Shown here: positions 8,351 to 17,740 of the stretch, one piece after another | Layout: each line of letters opens with the position of its first letter | Position numbering within the stretch: position 1 is the first letter of the stretch | Source of the DNA: Candidatus Ruthenibacterium merdavium | GTDB lineage: Bacteria; Bacillota; Clostridia; Oscillospirales; Ruminococcaceae | Assembly: GCA_019119935.1 (NCBI GenBank) | Contig: DWWA01000020.1 | Location: 114,999 to 178,998, forward strand | Direction: 5' to 3' | Length of the DNA stretch: 64,000 bases | Made by a program: the position numbers and the translations under genes | Notes under the pieces: generated by a model | The model's input: the letters and a program-made list of their open reading frames with translations, nothing else | The model's database searches: none | Told to the model about the DNA's origin: nothing

Positions 8351-9973
8351 CTACCTTTCGATCAGATCTTGTGAAAAAGCGGATCCATCAAACTTTTCAA
8401 ACAGAATGCCTTCTGAACCTGACAAAAACGGCTTTACAGGGGTTTGCTGTTCCCATCGGTTCTCAATGCCGAGCCATCTCTGAATTTTTTCAGAGGAAAA
8501 CGGCAAAAAAGGCGCAAACACTACCGAAAGATTAGCCACCAGATAAAAACAGTTTGCGATGGTTTTTCTGCAATTTCCGATGTCATTCAAGCGCGTTTTC
8601 CAGGGTGCTTTTCCATCGTAATACCGGTTTGCAAACCGTGCGCCTTCCATTGCTTTAAATAAGGCCTCTTTGAACGCACCGTGCTCGATGCTTTCTCCAA
8701 CGCATTCAAATATTGATTTGATGCGTTCTTTTACTTCCGGTCCAATTTCTTCCTGCGGAATTTCACCGTCAAAATATCGGTTAGAAAAAGCAAGGGTTCG
8801 ATTGACAAAATTTCCCCAAATTCCAATAAGCTCCGAATGAACTTTTTCATGAAATTCTCGAAAAGAAAAATCGGAATCTCTTTTTTCCGGCCCATTTGCA
8901 ATAAAAAAATAACGAATTTCATCCGGCTGCACTTTCTGAACCAAGTCTTTTACCCACACGGCCCAGTTTTTGCTGGTAGAAATTTTTTTGCCTTCCAGCG
9001 TCACGTGCTCACTGGAAATAATCTGATCCGGCAAACAAAATTGCCCGCCGTGCGCGAGCAGAAGTGCCGGTAAAATAATGCTGTGAAAAGGAATGTTATC
9101 TTTTCCATGCACATAGTAAGTCATTGTATCTGAGCTGCGCCCCACAATATCCGTGAAATTTTCACCGTGCTGCTCACAAAGACTTGAAACTGCTGAAAAA
9201 TAGCCTAACACATTTTCTGCCCAAATATAAATACATTTGTTTTCATATCCTTCTTTCGGTACAGGAATGCCCCATCTCAAATCGCGGGTTAAGGCACGGT
9301 CGGGCAAGCCCTCGCTTAAATAGCGATTCGTAAAGCTAATCGCGTTTTTTCTCCAGTAAGGATGTGCCCGGACATGCTGTTCAATCTGCTCACTCCATGC
9401 CGACATTTTCAAAAACAAATGCTTTGAACGCCGAAAAGAAACCGGCGTATGACATTCTGCGCAGCAAGGCTCCTTCAAATGTTCCGCTTCCAGCAGTTCT
9501 CCACAAAATTCACACTGTTCTGCGCGTGTTGCTTTTCCGCATTGCGGACAAAACCCGATCACCATCCGATCCGTTAAAACACTTTTGCAGGTTTCACAAT
9601 AAGCCTGCTGCACCACCCTCTCCTCAATGGTATTGCTCTGATACAGAGTACGATGAAATGCTTGTACAAAATTCCTATGTGTTCCATCTGTCGTTTTCAA
9701 GTATCGGTCATAAGAAAATCCCAACGCTTGAAAAACTTCGCAAAATTCTCGGTGATATCGCTCGCTGATGGCTTCTGGGGTGGTGCTTTCTTGCTGTGCA
9801 CGAATGGTAATGGGCGTTCCGTAACAGTCGCTGCCTGATACATAAAATACTTTTGCCCCTTTTGCTCGATAATAACGAGCAAGCACATCTCCCGGCAGCA
9901 GTGCAGCAATATGTCCGATATGGAGGGAACCGTTTGCATAAGGCCAAGCACCGCCGATTACAACTGTTTTCAT
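8351..9973 (-). CDS. metG: Methionyl-tRNA synthetase, short form with two zinc knuckles
   Basis: 540 residues. It charges tRNA-Met with methionine. The class I signatures are HIGH in GSLHIGHIAALL and a KMSKS variant KISTS in LEGKKISTSKN. The connective peptide carries two CxxC pairs of pairs (CETC/CPQC and CEFC/CAEC), the four-knuckle arrangement of archaeal-like MetRS2 rather than the single knuckle of Bacillus MetRS1. The protein ends after the anticodon-binding helical domain and lacks the C-terminal dimerising tRNA-binding domain. Base composition is clearly AT-richer than the neighbouring genes, suggesting acquisition. A T-box leader precedes it. Whether a second metG exists elsewhere cannot be seen here. 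Confidence 0.93.
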   Translation of the reverse strand: MKTVVIGGAWPYANGSLHIGHIAALLPGDVLARYYRAKGAKVFYVSGSDCYGTPITIRAQQESTTPEAISERYHREFCEVFQALGFSYDRYLKTTDGTHRNFVQAFHRTLYQSNTIEERVVQQAYCETCKSVLTDRMVIGFCPQCGKATRAEQCEFCGELLEAEHLKEPCCAECHTPVSFRRSKHLFLKMSAWSEQIEQHVRAHPYWRKNAISFTNRYLSEGLPDRALTRDLRWGIPVPKEGYENKCIYIWAENVLGYFSAVSSLCEQHGENFTDIVGRSSDTMTYYVHGKDNIPFHSIILPALLLAHGGQFCLPDQIISSEHVTLEGKKISTSKNWAVWVKDLVQKVQPDEIRYFFIANGPEKRDSDFSFREFHEKVHSELIGIWGNFVNRTLAFSNRYFDGEIPQEEIGPEVKERIKSIFECVGESIEHGAFKEALFKAMEGARFANRYYDGKAPWKTRLNDIGNCRKTIANCFYLVANLSVVFAPFLPFSSEKIQRWLGIENRWEQQTPVKPFLSGSEGILFEKFDGSAFSQDLIER

Positions 9974-10074
9974 GTTTTATTCCTCATTTCTTTCTAGGGT
10001 GTTTTCAAAATAAACGATCTCGTTGCTGCGTGTCGATTCTAACATTTCTTTCGTTTTTCATGTTCCGAATCAAG

Positions 10075-10121
10075 CAAAAGAAAAGGCTCTCACCCCCTGT
10101 TTTTTAACAAGGGACGAGAGC
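10075..10121 (-). terminator. T-box regulated terminator
   Basis: GCTCTC at the 5' side pairs with GAGAGC at the 3' side, and an inner TCCCTTGTT/CAGGGGG pairing encloses an A-rich loop; CTTTTCTTTT follows on the minus strand. The 5' arm immediately follows the T-box, the standard layout for mutually exclusive antiterminator and terminator. Confidence 0.85.
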
Positions 10122-10375
10122 ATTTTACTCACGTGTTACCACCCTATTTCGCCTGCCTCTCACGATGGCAGACCTTATCGGGTTCAGCCGGGAAATGATC
10201 CGACGAAACCCTATCGCTGTTACGGGCGATCCCGGCATAGCCTAACCCTGCGGCTCGGTATGCAGCTCCAAGACCATGTTCAGCAAATTCCTCTTTACCC
10301 GCTTTCAGCACGTTTCAAAACGGCGGGATTCTCTGAAAAGATTCCAATGCTTACTCTTTCTTATCATCGCTGTTG
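10075..10375 (-). promoter_or_regulatory. T-box leader (methionine) upstream of metG
   Basis: The leader RNA carries the diagnostic T-box AGGGTGGTAACACG (minus strand, 10132-10145). UGGU in it is complementary to the ACCA end of a tRNA with discriminator A, as tRNA-Met has. The Stem I motif CAGAGA is present. An ATG lies in the specifier position of GAACATGG (10275-10277), followed by CTTGGAGC. A terminator hairpin ends the leader. Uncharged tRNA-Met should stabilise the antiterminator and permit metG transcription. The specifier assignment is by motif spacing, not by folding. Confidence 0.9.
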
Positions 10376-10381
10376 TAGGTC

Positions 10382-10410
10382 ATTCTATCATATCAAATAA
10401 GAAAAAGCAA
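10382..10410 (-). promoter_or_regulatory. Promoter of the metG transcript
   Basis: TTGCTT and TAGAAT on the minus strand are separated by 17 bases, placing initiation near 10375 and giving a leader of about 400 nt. An alternative TTGTCT/TATGAT pair has a 20-base spacer and is less likely. Confidence 0.6.
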
Positions 10411-10436
10411 GCAGACAAAAAGATTCTTTTGCTTTT
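10398..10436 (-). terminator. Weak terminator of the unknown gene before metG
   Basis: AAAAGCAA pairs with TTGCTTTT across an 18-base loop just after the stop of the unknown gene, followed by TTTTTCTTATTT. It overlaps the -35 of the metG promoter. The stem is AT-rich, so efficiency is uncertain. Confidence 0.45.
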
Positions 10437-10447
10437 ATTGAATGTTC

Positions 10448-11023
10448 TCAGAATTCAAAATATTTTGACCACAAATCAATTTGGTTTTTATATTCAAACC
10501 CTGCCAGCTGATGATTCCAATAAGGACTATTGCTGTAGAAATTATATTTATCAACCAATCGTTCCAGGAAATTTTGTTTTTCACTCAACCCTGTCTGTTG
10601 GTTTTCTCCATGATTCCCCGCCATCAAAAGACTGGTAGGCCCGCCAACCGAAGCCATTTTCCCACCATTGAGATGTGCTTCCAACGCACGGAATTCAACG
10701 ATCGTTGCATTTTTGGGGTCAATCTCCTTGAGTACCAATTCTTGCTCAAAAGGTGTTCCATTTTCATCTACTCCGGTTGCAATCATAATCGGACTTTCCG
10801 GGGTAGAGTTTTCCGCGTAGTCAATTTTGTACGAAAGCCCATTTGCTTGACCGCCGGAATAAGCCGTGTTTTCGTTCGGCAAAAAGACTTCATAGGTATC
10901 GCTTGACTGAGGCGAAGTAAGGCCGGACATCACGTCAGAAAACAACGCAGCCCTGCTATAGGCTGAGCTGCCCATAGAAAAAGCTTGATTGCGTGAATAA
11001 ACTGCTTGATTGGAGATTTGCAT
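10448..11023 (-). CDS. Protein of unknown function, 191 aa
   Basis: I do not recognise this protein. The better start is ATG at 11023 (MQISNQAVYSRNQAF), because GAGGGAAG lies seven bases upstream; the track's earlier ATG has no convincing site. It has no signal peptide or membrane segment. It is polar, with a Ser/Tyr/Asn-rich N-terminus, an acidic middle and an aromatic C-terminus (DKYNFYSNSPYWNHQLAGFE). It is a single-gene unit with a strong promoter and its own weak terminator, sitting in the AT-richer patch between rplQ and metG. The strong promoter argues that it is a real gene. No function is proposed. Confidence 0.75.
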   Translation of the reverse strand: MQISNQAVYSRNQAFSMGSSAYSRAALFSDVMSGLTSPQSSDTYEVFLPNENTAYSGGQANGLSYKIDYAENSTPESPIMIATGVDENGTPFEQELVLKEIDPKNATIVEFRALEAHLNGGKMASVGGPTSLLMAGNHGENQQTGLSEKQNFLERLVDKYNFYSNSPYWNHQLAGFEYKNQIDLWSKYFEF

Positions 11024-11114
11024 TTTATCTTCCCTCATTTCCAATTGATCTTAACCAGCCCTTTTCAATCCGTTTTCTTAAGGGAATTTCCTCCATAAAT
11101 CTGGTTACGCGCAT

Positions 11115-11143
11115 AGTATAGCACATTAAAATTGAATTGACAA
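11115..11143 (-). promoter_or_regulatory. Strong sigma-A promoter of the unknown 191-aa gene
   Basis: TTGTCA and TATACT on the minus strand with a 17-base spacer. Initiation is expected near 11108, about 85 bases before the chosen start codon. Confidence 0.75.
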
Positions 11144-11220
11144 TTAAATTTACGCAAATATTTCAAAGATTCTCCCTTTAAAGCACTTTGATAGGCTCGA
11201 CTTTTTCGGACAAAAACGCA

Positions 11221-11256
11221 AAAAATCCCCCTGCTCCTTTAGGGAACAGGGGGAAA
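11221..11256 (-). terminator. Terminator of the ribosomal protein superoperon
   Basis: CCCCCTG/CAGGGGG stem with a partly paired interior lies 12 bases after the rplQ stop, followed on the minus strand by ATTTTTTG. It closes the roughly 15-kb rpsJ-rplQ transcript. Confidence 0.88.
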
Positions 11257-11267
11257 TAAACTACTGA

Positions 11268-11609
11268 TTAAACCAGCTCGATGATTGCCATCTCAGCGGC
11301 GTCACCACGGCGCACACCCGTCTTAATAATACGAGTATAACCGCCGTTGCGGTCTGCATACTTCGGACCGATTTCGTCGATCACTTTCTTTGCAACAGTC
11401 TCTTTTGTTACGAAAGAGAACACCTGACGCTTTGCGTGCAGATCGTCGCGCTTGCCAAGCGTAATCATCTTCTCAGCCATAGCGCGCACTTCTTTTGCTC
11501 GGGTCGCAGTGGTTTCGATCTTACCGTTTTCAAACAGATAAGTCACCATAGCGCGGAGCATCGCTCTGCGGTGGTCGCTGGTTCTGCCAAGCTTTCTTGT
11601 ACCGGGCAT
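11268..11609 (-). CDS. rplQ: 50S ribosomal protein L17
   Basis: 113 residues, the usual bacterial length. The signature [20 protein letters not shown] at the N-terminus and the C-terminal [20 protein letters not shown] identify L17, which binds 23S rRNA near the exit tunnel. Last gene of the superoperon, 20 bases after rpoA, and followed by an intrinsic terminator. Confidence 0.97.
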   Translation of the reverse strand: MPGTRKLGRTSDHRRAMLRAMVTYLFENGKIETTATRAKEVRAMAEKMITLGKRDDLHAKRQVFSFVTKETVAKKVIDEIGPKYADRNGGYTRIIKTGVRRGDAAEMAIIELV

Positions 11610-11629
11610 CCCATTTCACTCCTTTGCCG

Positions 11630-12583
11630 TTATTCGTCGTCTTTTGTAAGTTTGAATCCAAGAGAGTCCAGCTTTGCCACAACCTCTTCCAAGCTCTTGC
11701 GGCCCAGGTTGCGCACTTTCATCATCTCATCTTCAGATTTGTTAATCAGGTCTTCCACGGTGTTGATGCCGGCACGTTTCAGACAGTTGAAGCTGCGCAC
11801 AGAGAGATCGAGCTCTTCGATGGTCATCTCGAGTGCCTTCTCCTTGCCCTTGTCGTCCTTCTCCACCATGATCTCGGCGGACATTGCCTCCTGCGACAGC
11901 GTCACAAACAGGTTCAAATGCTCGGTCAAGATGCGTGCGGCAAAGCTGACTGCTTCCTGCGCGCTGATTGTGCCGTCTGTCCAAACCTCTAAGGTCAGCT
12001 TATCGTAGTCGGTAATCTGTCCCACACGAGTATTTTCCACCGTGTAGTTTACCTTCAACACCGGCGTGTAGATACTGTCCACAGGCAGAGCGCCCAGAGA
12101 TGCCTGCTCGGCGTTCTGCTTGTTACGCTCCGAGGGAACATAGCCCCGGCCCTTATCAAAGGTCAGCTCCATAATGAGCTTTGCGTTTTCTGCCAAAGTG
12201 GCAATGTGCCAATCGGGATTCAGAATCTCAATATCTGCATCCTGCTGGATGCTTCCGGCGGTTACTTCACCCTCACCGCTCGCCTCAATGCGAACCGTTT
12301 TGGGGGTATCGGAATAGAGCTTTGCGGTAATGCCCTTGACGTTCAGAACGATTTCGGTGACATCTTCCTTCACCCCGTCAATCGTAGAGAACTCGTGCAC
12401 TACGCCGTCAATTTTAATGCTGGTTACAGCAACGCCGGGCAGGCTGGAAAGCAGCACACGCCGCAGGCTGTTGCCCAAAGTTGTACCGAAGCCTCGCTCC
12501 AGCGGCTCTACCACAAACTTACCGTAGCGGCCATCTGCGGAGAGGCTGGCGGTGTCGATCTTGGGTCTTTCGATCTCCATCAT
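11630..12583 (-). CDS. rpoA: RNA polymerase alpha subunit
   Basis: 317 residues. The N-terminal assembly domain contains the dimerisation motif [20 protein letters not shown] and [14 protein letters not shown] linker follows ([12 protein letters not shown]), then the C-terminal DNA- and activator-binding domain with two helix-hairpin-helix turns ([31 protein letters not shown]). AAGGAGG precedes the first of two adjacent ATG codons. It initiates core polymerase assembly and contacts UP elements. It sits between rpsD and rplQ as in most Bacillota. Confidence 0.97.
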   Translation of the reverse strand: MMEIERPKIDTASLSADGRYGKFVVEPLERGFGTTLGNSLRRVLLSSLPGVAVTSIKIDGVVHEFSTIDGVKEDVTEIVLNVKGITAKLYSDTPKTVRIEASGEGEVTAGSIQQDADIEILNPDWHIATLAENAKLIMELTFDKGRGYVPSERNKQNAEQASLGALPVDSIYTPVLKVNYTVENTRVGQITDYDKLTLEVWTDGTISAQEAVSFAARILTEHLNLFVTLSQEAMSAEIMVEKDDKGKEKALEMTIEELDLSVRSFNCLKRAGINTVEDLINKSEDEMMKVRNLGRKSLEEVVAKLDSLGFKLTKDDE

Positions 12584-12654
12584 GGTAAAAACCCTCCTTA
12601 AATCAGCAGGCGATCAAACGCCTGCATGGTACATCGATCTTCGCGAACACGAGG

Positions 12655-13257
12655 TTATTTGGAGTACAACTCAACGATCAAGTGCTCTTCCACGGGCAGA
12701 TCAATGTCCTCACGGACAGGCATCTTAGTGACAGTGCCCTTCAAGCTCTTGTTTTCACGCTCCAACCACTGCGGCAGGTTCACCATGGGTGCATCCTCAC
12801 CGGTCAGTTTGCTGAACTTCACAGAAGAGCGGCTTGCAGAAGCAACTTCCACAACATCACCCGGTTTTACCAGGAAGGAAGGAATGTTCACCTTGCGGCC
12901 ATTGACAGTGAAGTGTGCGTGGCTTACGAGCTGGCGAGCCTCGCGGCGGGTAGCGGCAAAGCCCAAGCGATAAACAACGTTATCCAAGCGGCGCTCTACC
13001 AAAACCAGCAGGTTCTCACCGGTTTTGCCGGCCATGCGGGAAGCCTTCTCGTAGTAGGAACGGAACTGACGCTCCATGATGCCATAGACGAACTTGACCT
13101 TCTGCTTCTCGGCCAGCTGCAAAGCGTACTCGCTCTTTTTCTTTCTCATCTGACCGCCGGGGTTACGGTTCGTGGTTTTCTTCGCATAACCCATAACAGC
13201 AGGAGAAATGCCCAGAGCGTGGCAGCGTTTAGCGATCGGCTGCATATTCTTAGCCAT
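12655..13257 (-). CDS. rpsD: 30S ribosomal protein S4
   Basis: 200 residues, with an S4 RNA-binding domain from about residue 90 ([38 protein letters not shown]). It nucleates 30S assembly on 16S rRNA. Two intact CxxC zinc pairs are absent at the N-terminus, so this is a zinc-free form. In Bacillus rpsD is a separate autoregulated gene; here it lies within the alpha operon between rpsK and rpoA, as in many Clostridia. Confidence 0.97.
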   Translation of the reverse strand: MAKNMQPIAKRCHALGISPAVMGYAKKTTNRNPGGQMRKKKSEYALQLAEKQKVKFVYGIMERQFRSYYEKASRMAGKTGENLLVLVERRLDNVVYRLGFAATRREARQLVSHAHFTVNGRKVNIPSFLVKPGDVVEVASASRSSVKFSKLTGEDAPMVNLPQWLERENKSLKGTVTKMPVREDIDLPVEEHLIVELYSK

Positions 13258-13278
13258 AAGTTTCTGTTCTCCTTTCGA

Positions 13279-13689
13279 TTATACTCGACGGCGCTTCGGG
13301 GGACGGCAGCCATTGTGAGGAATGGGAGTGACGTCCTTAATCATGTTAACTTCCAAACCGGTAGCCTGCAAAGCGCGGATTGCCGCCTCACGGCCGGATC
13401 CCGGACCCTTTACATATACTTCTACCGACTTCATGCCATGTTCCATCGCGGCCTTTGCAGCAGTTTCTGCAGCAGTCTGAGCGGCAAACGGGGTGCTCTT
13501 ACGAGAACCGCGGAAGCCCAGTCCGCCTGCACTTGCCCAGGACACAGCGTTGCCCTGCACATCAGTGATGGTAACAATGGTGTTGTTGAACGTGCTCTGG
13601 ATATGAGCGCAGCCACGTTCAATATTTTTGCGCTCACGGCGTTTGGTACGCACAGCGGCGCCTTTTTTAGTGGCTTTCGTTGCTGCCAT
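13279..13689 (-). CDS. rpsK: 30S ribosomal protein S11
   Basis: 136 residues with a basic Ala/Lys-rich N-terminal tail. Core motifs are [36 protein letters not shown] and the C-terminal [17 protein letters not shown]. It forms part of the 30S platform near the mRNA exit. It is spaced 21 bases from rpsM and from rpsD, each with its own ribosome site. Confidence 0.97.
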   Translation of the reverse strand: MAATKATKKGAAVRTKRRERKNIERGCAHIQSTFNNTIVTITDVQGNAVSWASAGGLGFRGSRKSTPFAAQTAAETAAKAAMEHGMKSVEVYVKGPGSGREAAIRALQATGLEVNMIKDVTPIPHNGCRPPKRRRV

Positions 13690-13710
13690 TGAATGTTCCT
13701 CCTTTTGTGA

Positions 13711-14079
13711 TTACTTCTTCTTGTTGGCGACAGTGCGCTTCGGACCTTTACGGGTACGAGCATTTGTCTTAGAACGCTGGCCGCGCACAGGCAAGCCTTT
13801 GCGATGACGCACACCGCGATAGCACTGAATTTCCACCAAACGCTTGATGTCCAGTGCAACGTTGCGGCGAAGGTCGCCTTCAACGGTGAAGTTTTTATCG
13901 ATGTAATCACGGATAAGAGCTTCTTCGTCTTTGGTGAGGTCCTTCACCCGAGTATCCGGATTGATCTTCGTCGCGGCGAGAATCTCTTTCGCGGCGCTGT
14001 GACCGATGCCGTAGATATAGGTGAGGCCAATTTCGACTCGCTTTTCTTTCGGCAAGTCAACTCCGGCGATACGTGCCAT
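13711..14079 (-). CDS. rpsM: 30S ribosomal protein S13
   Basis: 122 residues. [20 protein letters not shown] and the helix-two-turn-helix [14 protein letters not shown] begin the protein; [20 protein letters not shown] and a basic tail end it. It sits in the 30S head and contacts P-site tRNA and the intersubunit bridge. It follows rpmJ with the canonical infA-rpmJ-rpsM order. Confidence 0.97.
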   Translation of the reverse strand: MARIAGVDLPKEKRVEIGLTYIYGIGHSAAKEILAATKINPDTRVKDLTKDEEALIRDYIDKNFTVEGDLRRNVALDIKRLVEIQCYRGVRHRKGLPVRGQRSKTNARTRKGPKRTVANKKK

Positions 14080-14162
14080 TTATAAGCACCTCCTGATTGA
14101 TTTATCCGTTAGCGTAAACTGAACCGCCCGGATCAATGCTGGTTCAGCCAAAAGCGCAAAGC

Positions 14163-14276
14163 TTAGCCCTGACGCTGTTTGTGTTTCGGGTTTTGGCAGA
14201 TGACCATCACGCGGCCTTTGCGCTTGATGACCTTGCACTTTTCGCAAATAGGTTTGACGGAAGGTTTCACCTTCAT
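14163..14276 (-). CDS. rpmJ: 50S ribosomal protein L36, zinc form (too short for the ORF track)
   Basis: A 37-codon gene that I translated directly: it begins [20 protein letters not shown] and ends [10 protein letters not shown]. Cys11, Cys14, Cys27 and His32 form the zinc-ribbon of the C-plus form. A GGAGGTACC site precedes the ATG at 14276. It lies between infA and rpsM, its normal place. A zinc-independent paralogue is not seen in this window. Confidence 0.97.
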   Translation of the reverse strand: MKVKPSVKPICEKCKVIKRKGRVMVICQNPKHKQRQG

Positions 14277-14306
14277 GATTGGTACCTCCTTCAAGGTTTG
14301 CTCGTG

Positions 14307-14531
14307 TTATTTCGAGCGCCAGGTGATACGGCCCTTGGTCAGATCGTAGGGGCTGAGCTCCAACGTGACTTTGTCGCCGGGCAAAATGCGAATGAAGTTC
14401 ATGCGCAGCTTTCCGGAGATATGAGCTGTTACCTTGTGCCCGTTTTCGAGTTCCACCAAAAACATGGTGTTCGGCATAGCTTCGAGAACGGTGCCCTCTA
14501 ATTCGATGACATCTTGTTTAGACAAATTCAA
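14307..14531 (-). CDS. infA: Translation initiation factor IF-1
   Basis: 74 residues, an S1-type OB fold ([50 protein letters not shown]). It occupies the 30S A site during initiation. The N-terminus MNLSKQD replaces the common MAKDD and makes it two residues longer than the usual 72. It is 16 bases after map. Confidence 0.96.
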   Translation of the reverse strand: MNLSKQDVIELEGTVLEAMPNTMFLVELENGHKVTAHISGKLRMNFIRILPGDKVTLELSPYDLTKGRITWRSK

Positions 14532-14547
14532 TACCCTCCAGTTGAAA

Positions 14548-15300
14548 TCATGGCTCTTGGGTTAGAATGACCGGCCCGTTCGGCGTGATGGCGATGGTGT
14601 GCTCGAAGTGAGCGCTCAAGCCTCCGTCCGCCGTGACGACCGTCCATCCGTCGGATAACGTCTTCACAACATGGCTTTTCTCGTTGACCATGGGCTCGAT
14701 GGCAATTACCATTCCGCTCACAAGCCGAGGCCCTCGTCCGGCCTGCCCGTAGTTGGGCACCTCCGGGTCCTCATGAAGCTCTCGGCCAACGCCGTGGCCC
14801 ACATAATTGCGAACCACAGAAAAACCGTTTTCTTCCACGTACTGTTGCACGGCTGCGCTGATGTCACCGACGCGGTTCCCGGGAACAGCAGCCGCGATGC
14901 CCCGGTATAAGGCTTCTTTTGTGACATCCAATAGCTTTTGTGCACGCTGGTCAACACTGCCGCACGCAAACGTGTAGGCATTGTCGCCGTTCCATCCGTG
15001 GACAGCGGCACCGGTGTCGATACTTACAATATCGCCCTCGCGCAGCACCACCTTTTTCGATGGAATTCCGTGAATCAATTCCTGATTCACAGAAATGCAT
15101 GCGGAGCCCGGAAAGCCGTACAAGCCCTTGAAGTTCGGGCGTGCTCCCCGGCTGACGATATAGTCATAAATTGCTTTGTCGACATCCGCGGTGGTGGCGC
15201 CGGGCCGAATGGCCTCGCCACCTGCGCGCAGTGCACCGGCAGAAATCCGGCACACTTCGCGCATCGCTTCAATCTCTTTGGGTGTTTTGATCTGAATCAC
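14548..15300 (-). CDS. map: Methionine aminopeptidase, type I
   Basis: 250 residues. It removes the initiator methionine from nascent proteins. The metal ligands are visible: Asp in DIVSIDTGA, Asp in WNGDNAYTF, His in [11 protein letters not shown], Glu in VIAIEPMV and Glu in HFEHTIAIT. There is no N-terminal zinc-finger extension, so it is type Ia. It lies directly after adk (three bases) and before infA, the standard spc-operon order in Bacillota. Confidence 0.96.
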   Translation of the reverse strand: MIQIKTPKEIEAMREVCRISAGALRAGGEAIRPGATTADVDKAIYDYIVSRGARPNFKGLYGFPGSACISVNQELIHGIPSKKVVLREGDIVSIDTGAAVHGWNGDNAYTFACGSVDQRAQKLLDVTKEALYRGIAAAVPGNRVGDISAAVQQYVEENGFSVVRNYVGHGVGRELHEDPEVPNYGQAGRGPRLVSGMVIAIEPMVNEKSHVVKTLSDGWTVVTADGGLSAHFEHTIAITPNGPVILTQEP

Positions 15301-15303
15301 AAA

Positions 15304-15939
15304 TCAGACCCCCAGTTTTTCAAACAGGAGCTTCGTGGTGTTTTCCACACCTTCCACTCCTTCTACCACAACCAGCTTTCCGCGCTCTTTGTAAAACTCT
15401 ACCAGCGGCTCGGTAAGCTCGTGATACACTTTCAAACGCTCCACAATCGTGGAGGGCTCGTCGTCCTTGCGGACAATCAACTGGCCGTTGCAGCGATCAC
15501 ATACATCGGGCTTCACGCTGGGCTTGAAAATCGTGTGGTAGCTTGCGCCGCAGGAAGCGCAAACGCGCCGGCCGGACAAACGCTTTACAATGGTGTCATC
15601 GGCAACTTCGATGTCGATAACCTTATCAATCTCGACACCCATCTCTTCCAAGGCCTGTGCCTGCGCAACTGTGCGGGGCACGCCGTCGAGAATGAAGCCG
15701 TTTTTGCAGTCGTCCTGCACCAGACGCTCTTTAATGATGCTGATGATAACATCGTCGGGGACAAGGGCGCCGGAATCGATAAAGGATTTCGCTTTCAGCC
15801 CCATCTCCGTTCCGTTTTTCATTGCTTCACGAAGAATGTTTCCTGTGCTGATTGCGGGAATGTTCAGCTTATCGCAAATCACTTCCGCCTGTGTTCCCTT
15901 GCCCGCACCGGGCGCACCCAAAAGGATCAATTTCATCAT
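15304..15939 (-). CDS. adk: Adenylate kinase with zinc-binding lid
   Basis: 211 residues. It interconverts AMP plus ATP and two ADP. The P-loop is LGAPGAGKGTQ, and the NMP-binding region ISTGNILREAMKNG follows. The lid carries four cysteines (CASC and CDRC), the structural zinc site typical of Gram-positive enzymes. Either of two adjacent ATG codons could be the start; the GGGGGAAGG site favours either. It lies between secY and map. Confidence 0.96.
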   Translation of the reverse strand: MMKLILLGAPGAGKGTQAEVICDKLNIPAISTGNILREAMKNGTEMGLKAKSFIDSGALVPDDVIISIIKERLVQDDCKNGFILDGVPRTVAQAQALEEMGVEIDKVIDIEVADDTIVKRLSGRRVCASCGASYHTIFKPSVKPDVCDRCNGQLIVRKDDEPSTIVERLKVYHELTEPLVEFYKERGKLVVVEGVEGVENTTKLLFEKLGV

Positions 15940-15969
15940 TGCCTTCCCCCTTAGACGTTTGTTTAAAAA

Positions 15970-17280
15970 TTACTCCAAAAAGCCTTTGTGATGACGCATC
16001 AGCAAATAGCTTTCCAGACTGCGGGAGGTATCCAGCGCAACGCCGACAACAATCAGCATGCTGGTGCCGCCCAAAGAAATGTTCATCGCCAGCACATTGC
16101 TCAGAATAATCGGGGCAATCGCTACAACGGCTAAGAACAAAGCACCGACAAAGGTAATCTTGCTCAGCACCTTCGTGATGAAGTCGCTGGTCGGTTTACC
16201 GGGACGGTAACCGGGAATGGTACCGTTATTGGTGCGAAGATTGTTGGCGATTTCAATCGGATCGTATTGAATTGCCACATAGAAGTAGTTGAATGCGATA
16301 ATCAATACGAGATAGATCACAGCATACGCCCAGCTGTCGTAGTTGAACGCACCCAAGAAAGCTGACCAAATGGGATGCTCCTGTGCGTTGTACAGCGCCG
16401 GGAAGAATGCGCCCAGCGTGCCGGGAATGCTGACTAAGCTGGAAGCAAAGATGATGGGCAGAACACCGCTCATATTCACCTTAATGGGAATGTGAGAGTT
16501 TTGACCGCCGTACATTTTGCGTCCCACCACACGCTTTGCGTACTGCACCGGGATACGGCGCTCCGCAGCGTTCAGGATAACGATCATCACCGCAACGGCT
16601 GCGACCAAAACAGCAATCAACGGCAGGAAGAAATAATACTTAATTTCTCCGTTCATCGCGAGTTGAATGTAGCCCTTGATTGCGCTGAACACGCTGCTCC
16701 AGCGGGAAATGATACCGGCGAAAATCAGCATCGAAATGCCGTTTCCGATTCCCTTTACATCAATTTGCTCACCCATCCATTGCAACAGCATGGAACCGGC
16801 GGCAAACGAAAGGATAATCACCAATGCGCAAAATACGCCGGAAAAACCGGTGGTGTATTTCAGCGCGCCCTGCCCGTTGAGCAGGAAGTAGTACATTACG
16901 GACAGCAAAAGCGCAATGCCGGCACCCACATAGCGGGTCAGCTTCTGCATTTTGCGTCGTCCGTCCTCGCCCTCTTTGCTCAAGCGCTCCAAGGCGGGAA
17001 TCGCAACTGCAAGCAGCTGCATGATAATGGATGCATTGATGTACGGGCCGACACCCAAAGCAAAGAGTGTCGAGTTGGCGAAAGCGCCGCCCGTCAGCAT
17101 ATCAATGTAACCGAGCAGGTTTCCTGTGTTGCCGCCAATCATGCTTTGCAGTGCATCCCCCGTTACAAAGGGAACGGGGATGGCACAGCCAAGACGAAAG
17201 AGTACAAGCACAGTTAAGGTAAAGAGAATTTTCTTTCTCAGGTCAGGGATCTTCCACGCGTTCTTAAAAGTATCGAACAC
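15970..17280 (-). CDS. secY: Protein translocase subunit SecY
   Basis: 436 residues with ten predicted membrane helices. Signatures include GVGPYINASIIMQLLAVAIP (the plug and TM2 region), SMLIFAGIISRW, PIKVNMSGVLPIIFASS and GIDPIEIANNLRTNNGTIPG-like loop residues. The last cytoplasmic tail is LESYLLMRHHKGFLE. It forms the Sec channel. It begins one base after the rplO stop, so translation is probably coupled. Confidence 0.96.
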   Translation of the reverse strand: MFDTFKNAWKIPDLRKKILFTLTVLVLFRLGCAIPVPFVTGDALQSMIGGNTGNLLGYIDMLTGGAFANSTLFALGVGPYINASIIMQLLAVAIPALERLSKEGEDGRRKMQKLTRYVGAGIALLLSVMYYFLLNGQGALKYTTGFSGVFCALVIILSFAAGSMLLQWMGEQIDVKGIGNGISMLIFAGIISRWSSVFSAIKGYIQLAMNGEIKYYFFLPLIAVLVAAVAVMIVILNAAERRIPVQYAKRVVGRKMYGGQNSHIPIKVNMSGVLPIIFASSLVSIPGTLGAFFPALYNAQEHPIWSAFLGAFNYDSWAYAVIYLVLIIAFNYFYVAIQYDPIEIANNLRTNNGTIPGYRPGKPTSDFITKVLSKITFVGALFLAVVAIAPIILSNVLAMNISLGGTSMLIVVGVALDTSRSLESYLLMRHHKGFLE

Positions 17281-17281
17281 T

Positions 17282-17719
17282 TCAGATCACCTCTGCCTTC
17301 CCGCCTGCTTTCTCAATCTTCTCTTTCGCGGAAGCGGTATAGGCATCCAGCTTAACAGTCAAAGCTTTTGTCAACTCACCGTTGCCCAAAACCTTGACGC
17401 CGTCATTTACCTTTTTGATCACGCCTTTTTCCAAAAGCGCGTTTACGTCGACAACACTGCCGGCCTCAAACTTTTCAAGGTCGCTGATCTTCACAGTGGT
17501 ATAAACCGTAGCGAAGATGTTGTTGAAGCCGCGTTTCGGCAGGCGGCGCTGCAAAGGCATCTGACCGCCTTCAAAGCCGGCCTTCTTTACGCCGGAGCGA
17601 GCTTTCTGACCCTTGTGGCCGTAACCGGCCGTTTTGCCGTTGCCGGAAGCCGCGCCGCGGCCTTTGCGCTTAGCAGCCTTGTTGGAGCCGGCGGCGGGTT
17701 TCAATTCATGAAGCATCAT
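17282..17719 (-). CDS. rplO: 50S ribosomal protein L15
   Basis: 145 residues. The basic glycine-rich N-terminus ([20 protein letters not shown]) and the [14 protein letters not shown] motif are typical; the C-terminus carries the globular domain ([20 protein letters not shown]). It is an early assembly protein of the 50S subunit. Two adjacent ATG codons leave the start ambiguous by one residue. Confidence 0.96.
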   Translation of the reverse strand: MMLHELKPAAGSNKAAKRKGRGAASGNGKTAGYGHKGQKARSGVKKAGFEGGQMPLQRRLPKRGFNNIFATVYTTVKISDLEKFEAGSVVDVNALLEKGVIKKVNDGVKVLGNGELTKALTVKLDAYTASAKEKIEKAGGKAEVI

Positions 17720-17740
17720 TGTGCATGCACCTCCTTGCTT

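Noticed and set aside
12682-13692. 336-residue plus-strand ORF opposite rpsD and rpsK
   Set aside because: It is a shadow of conserved ribosomal genes; the codon pattern follows the minus-strand genes.
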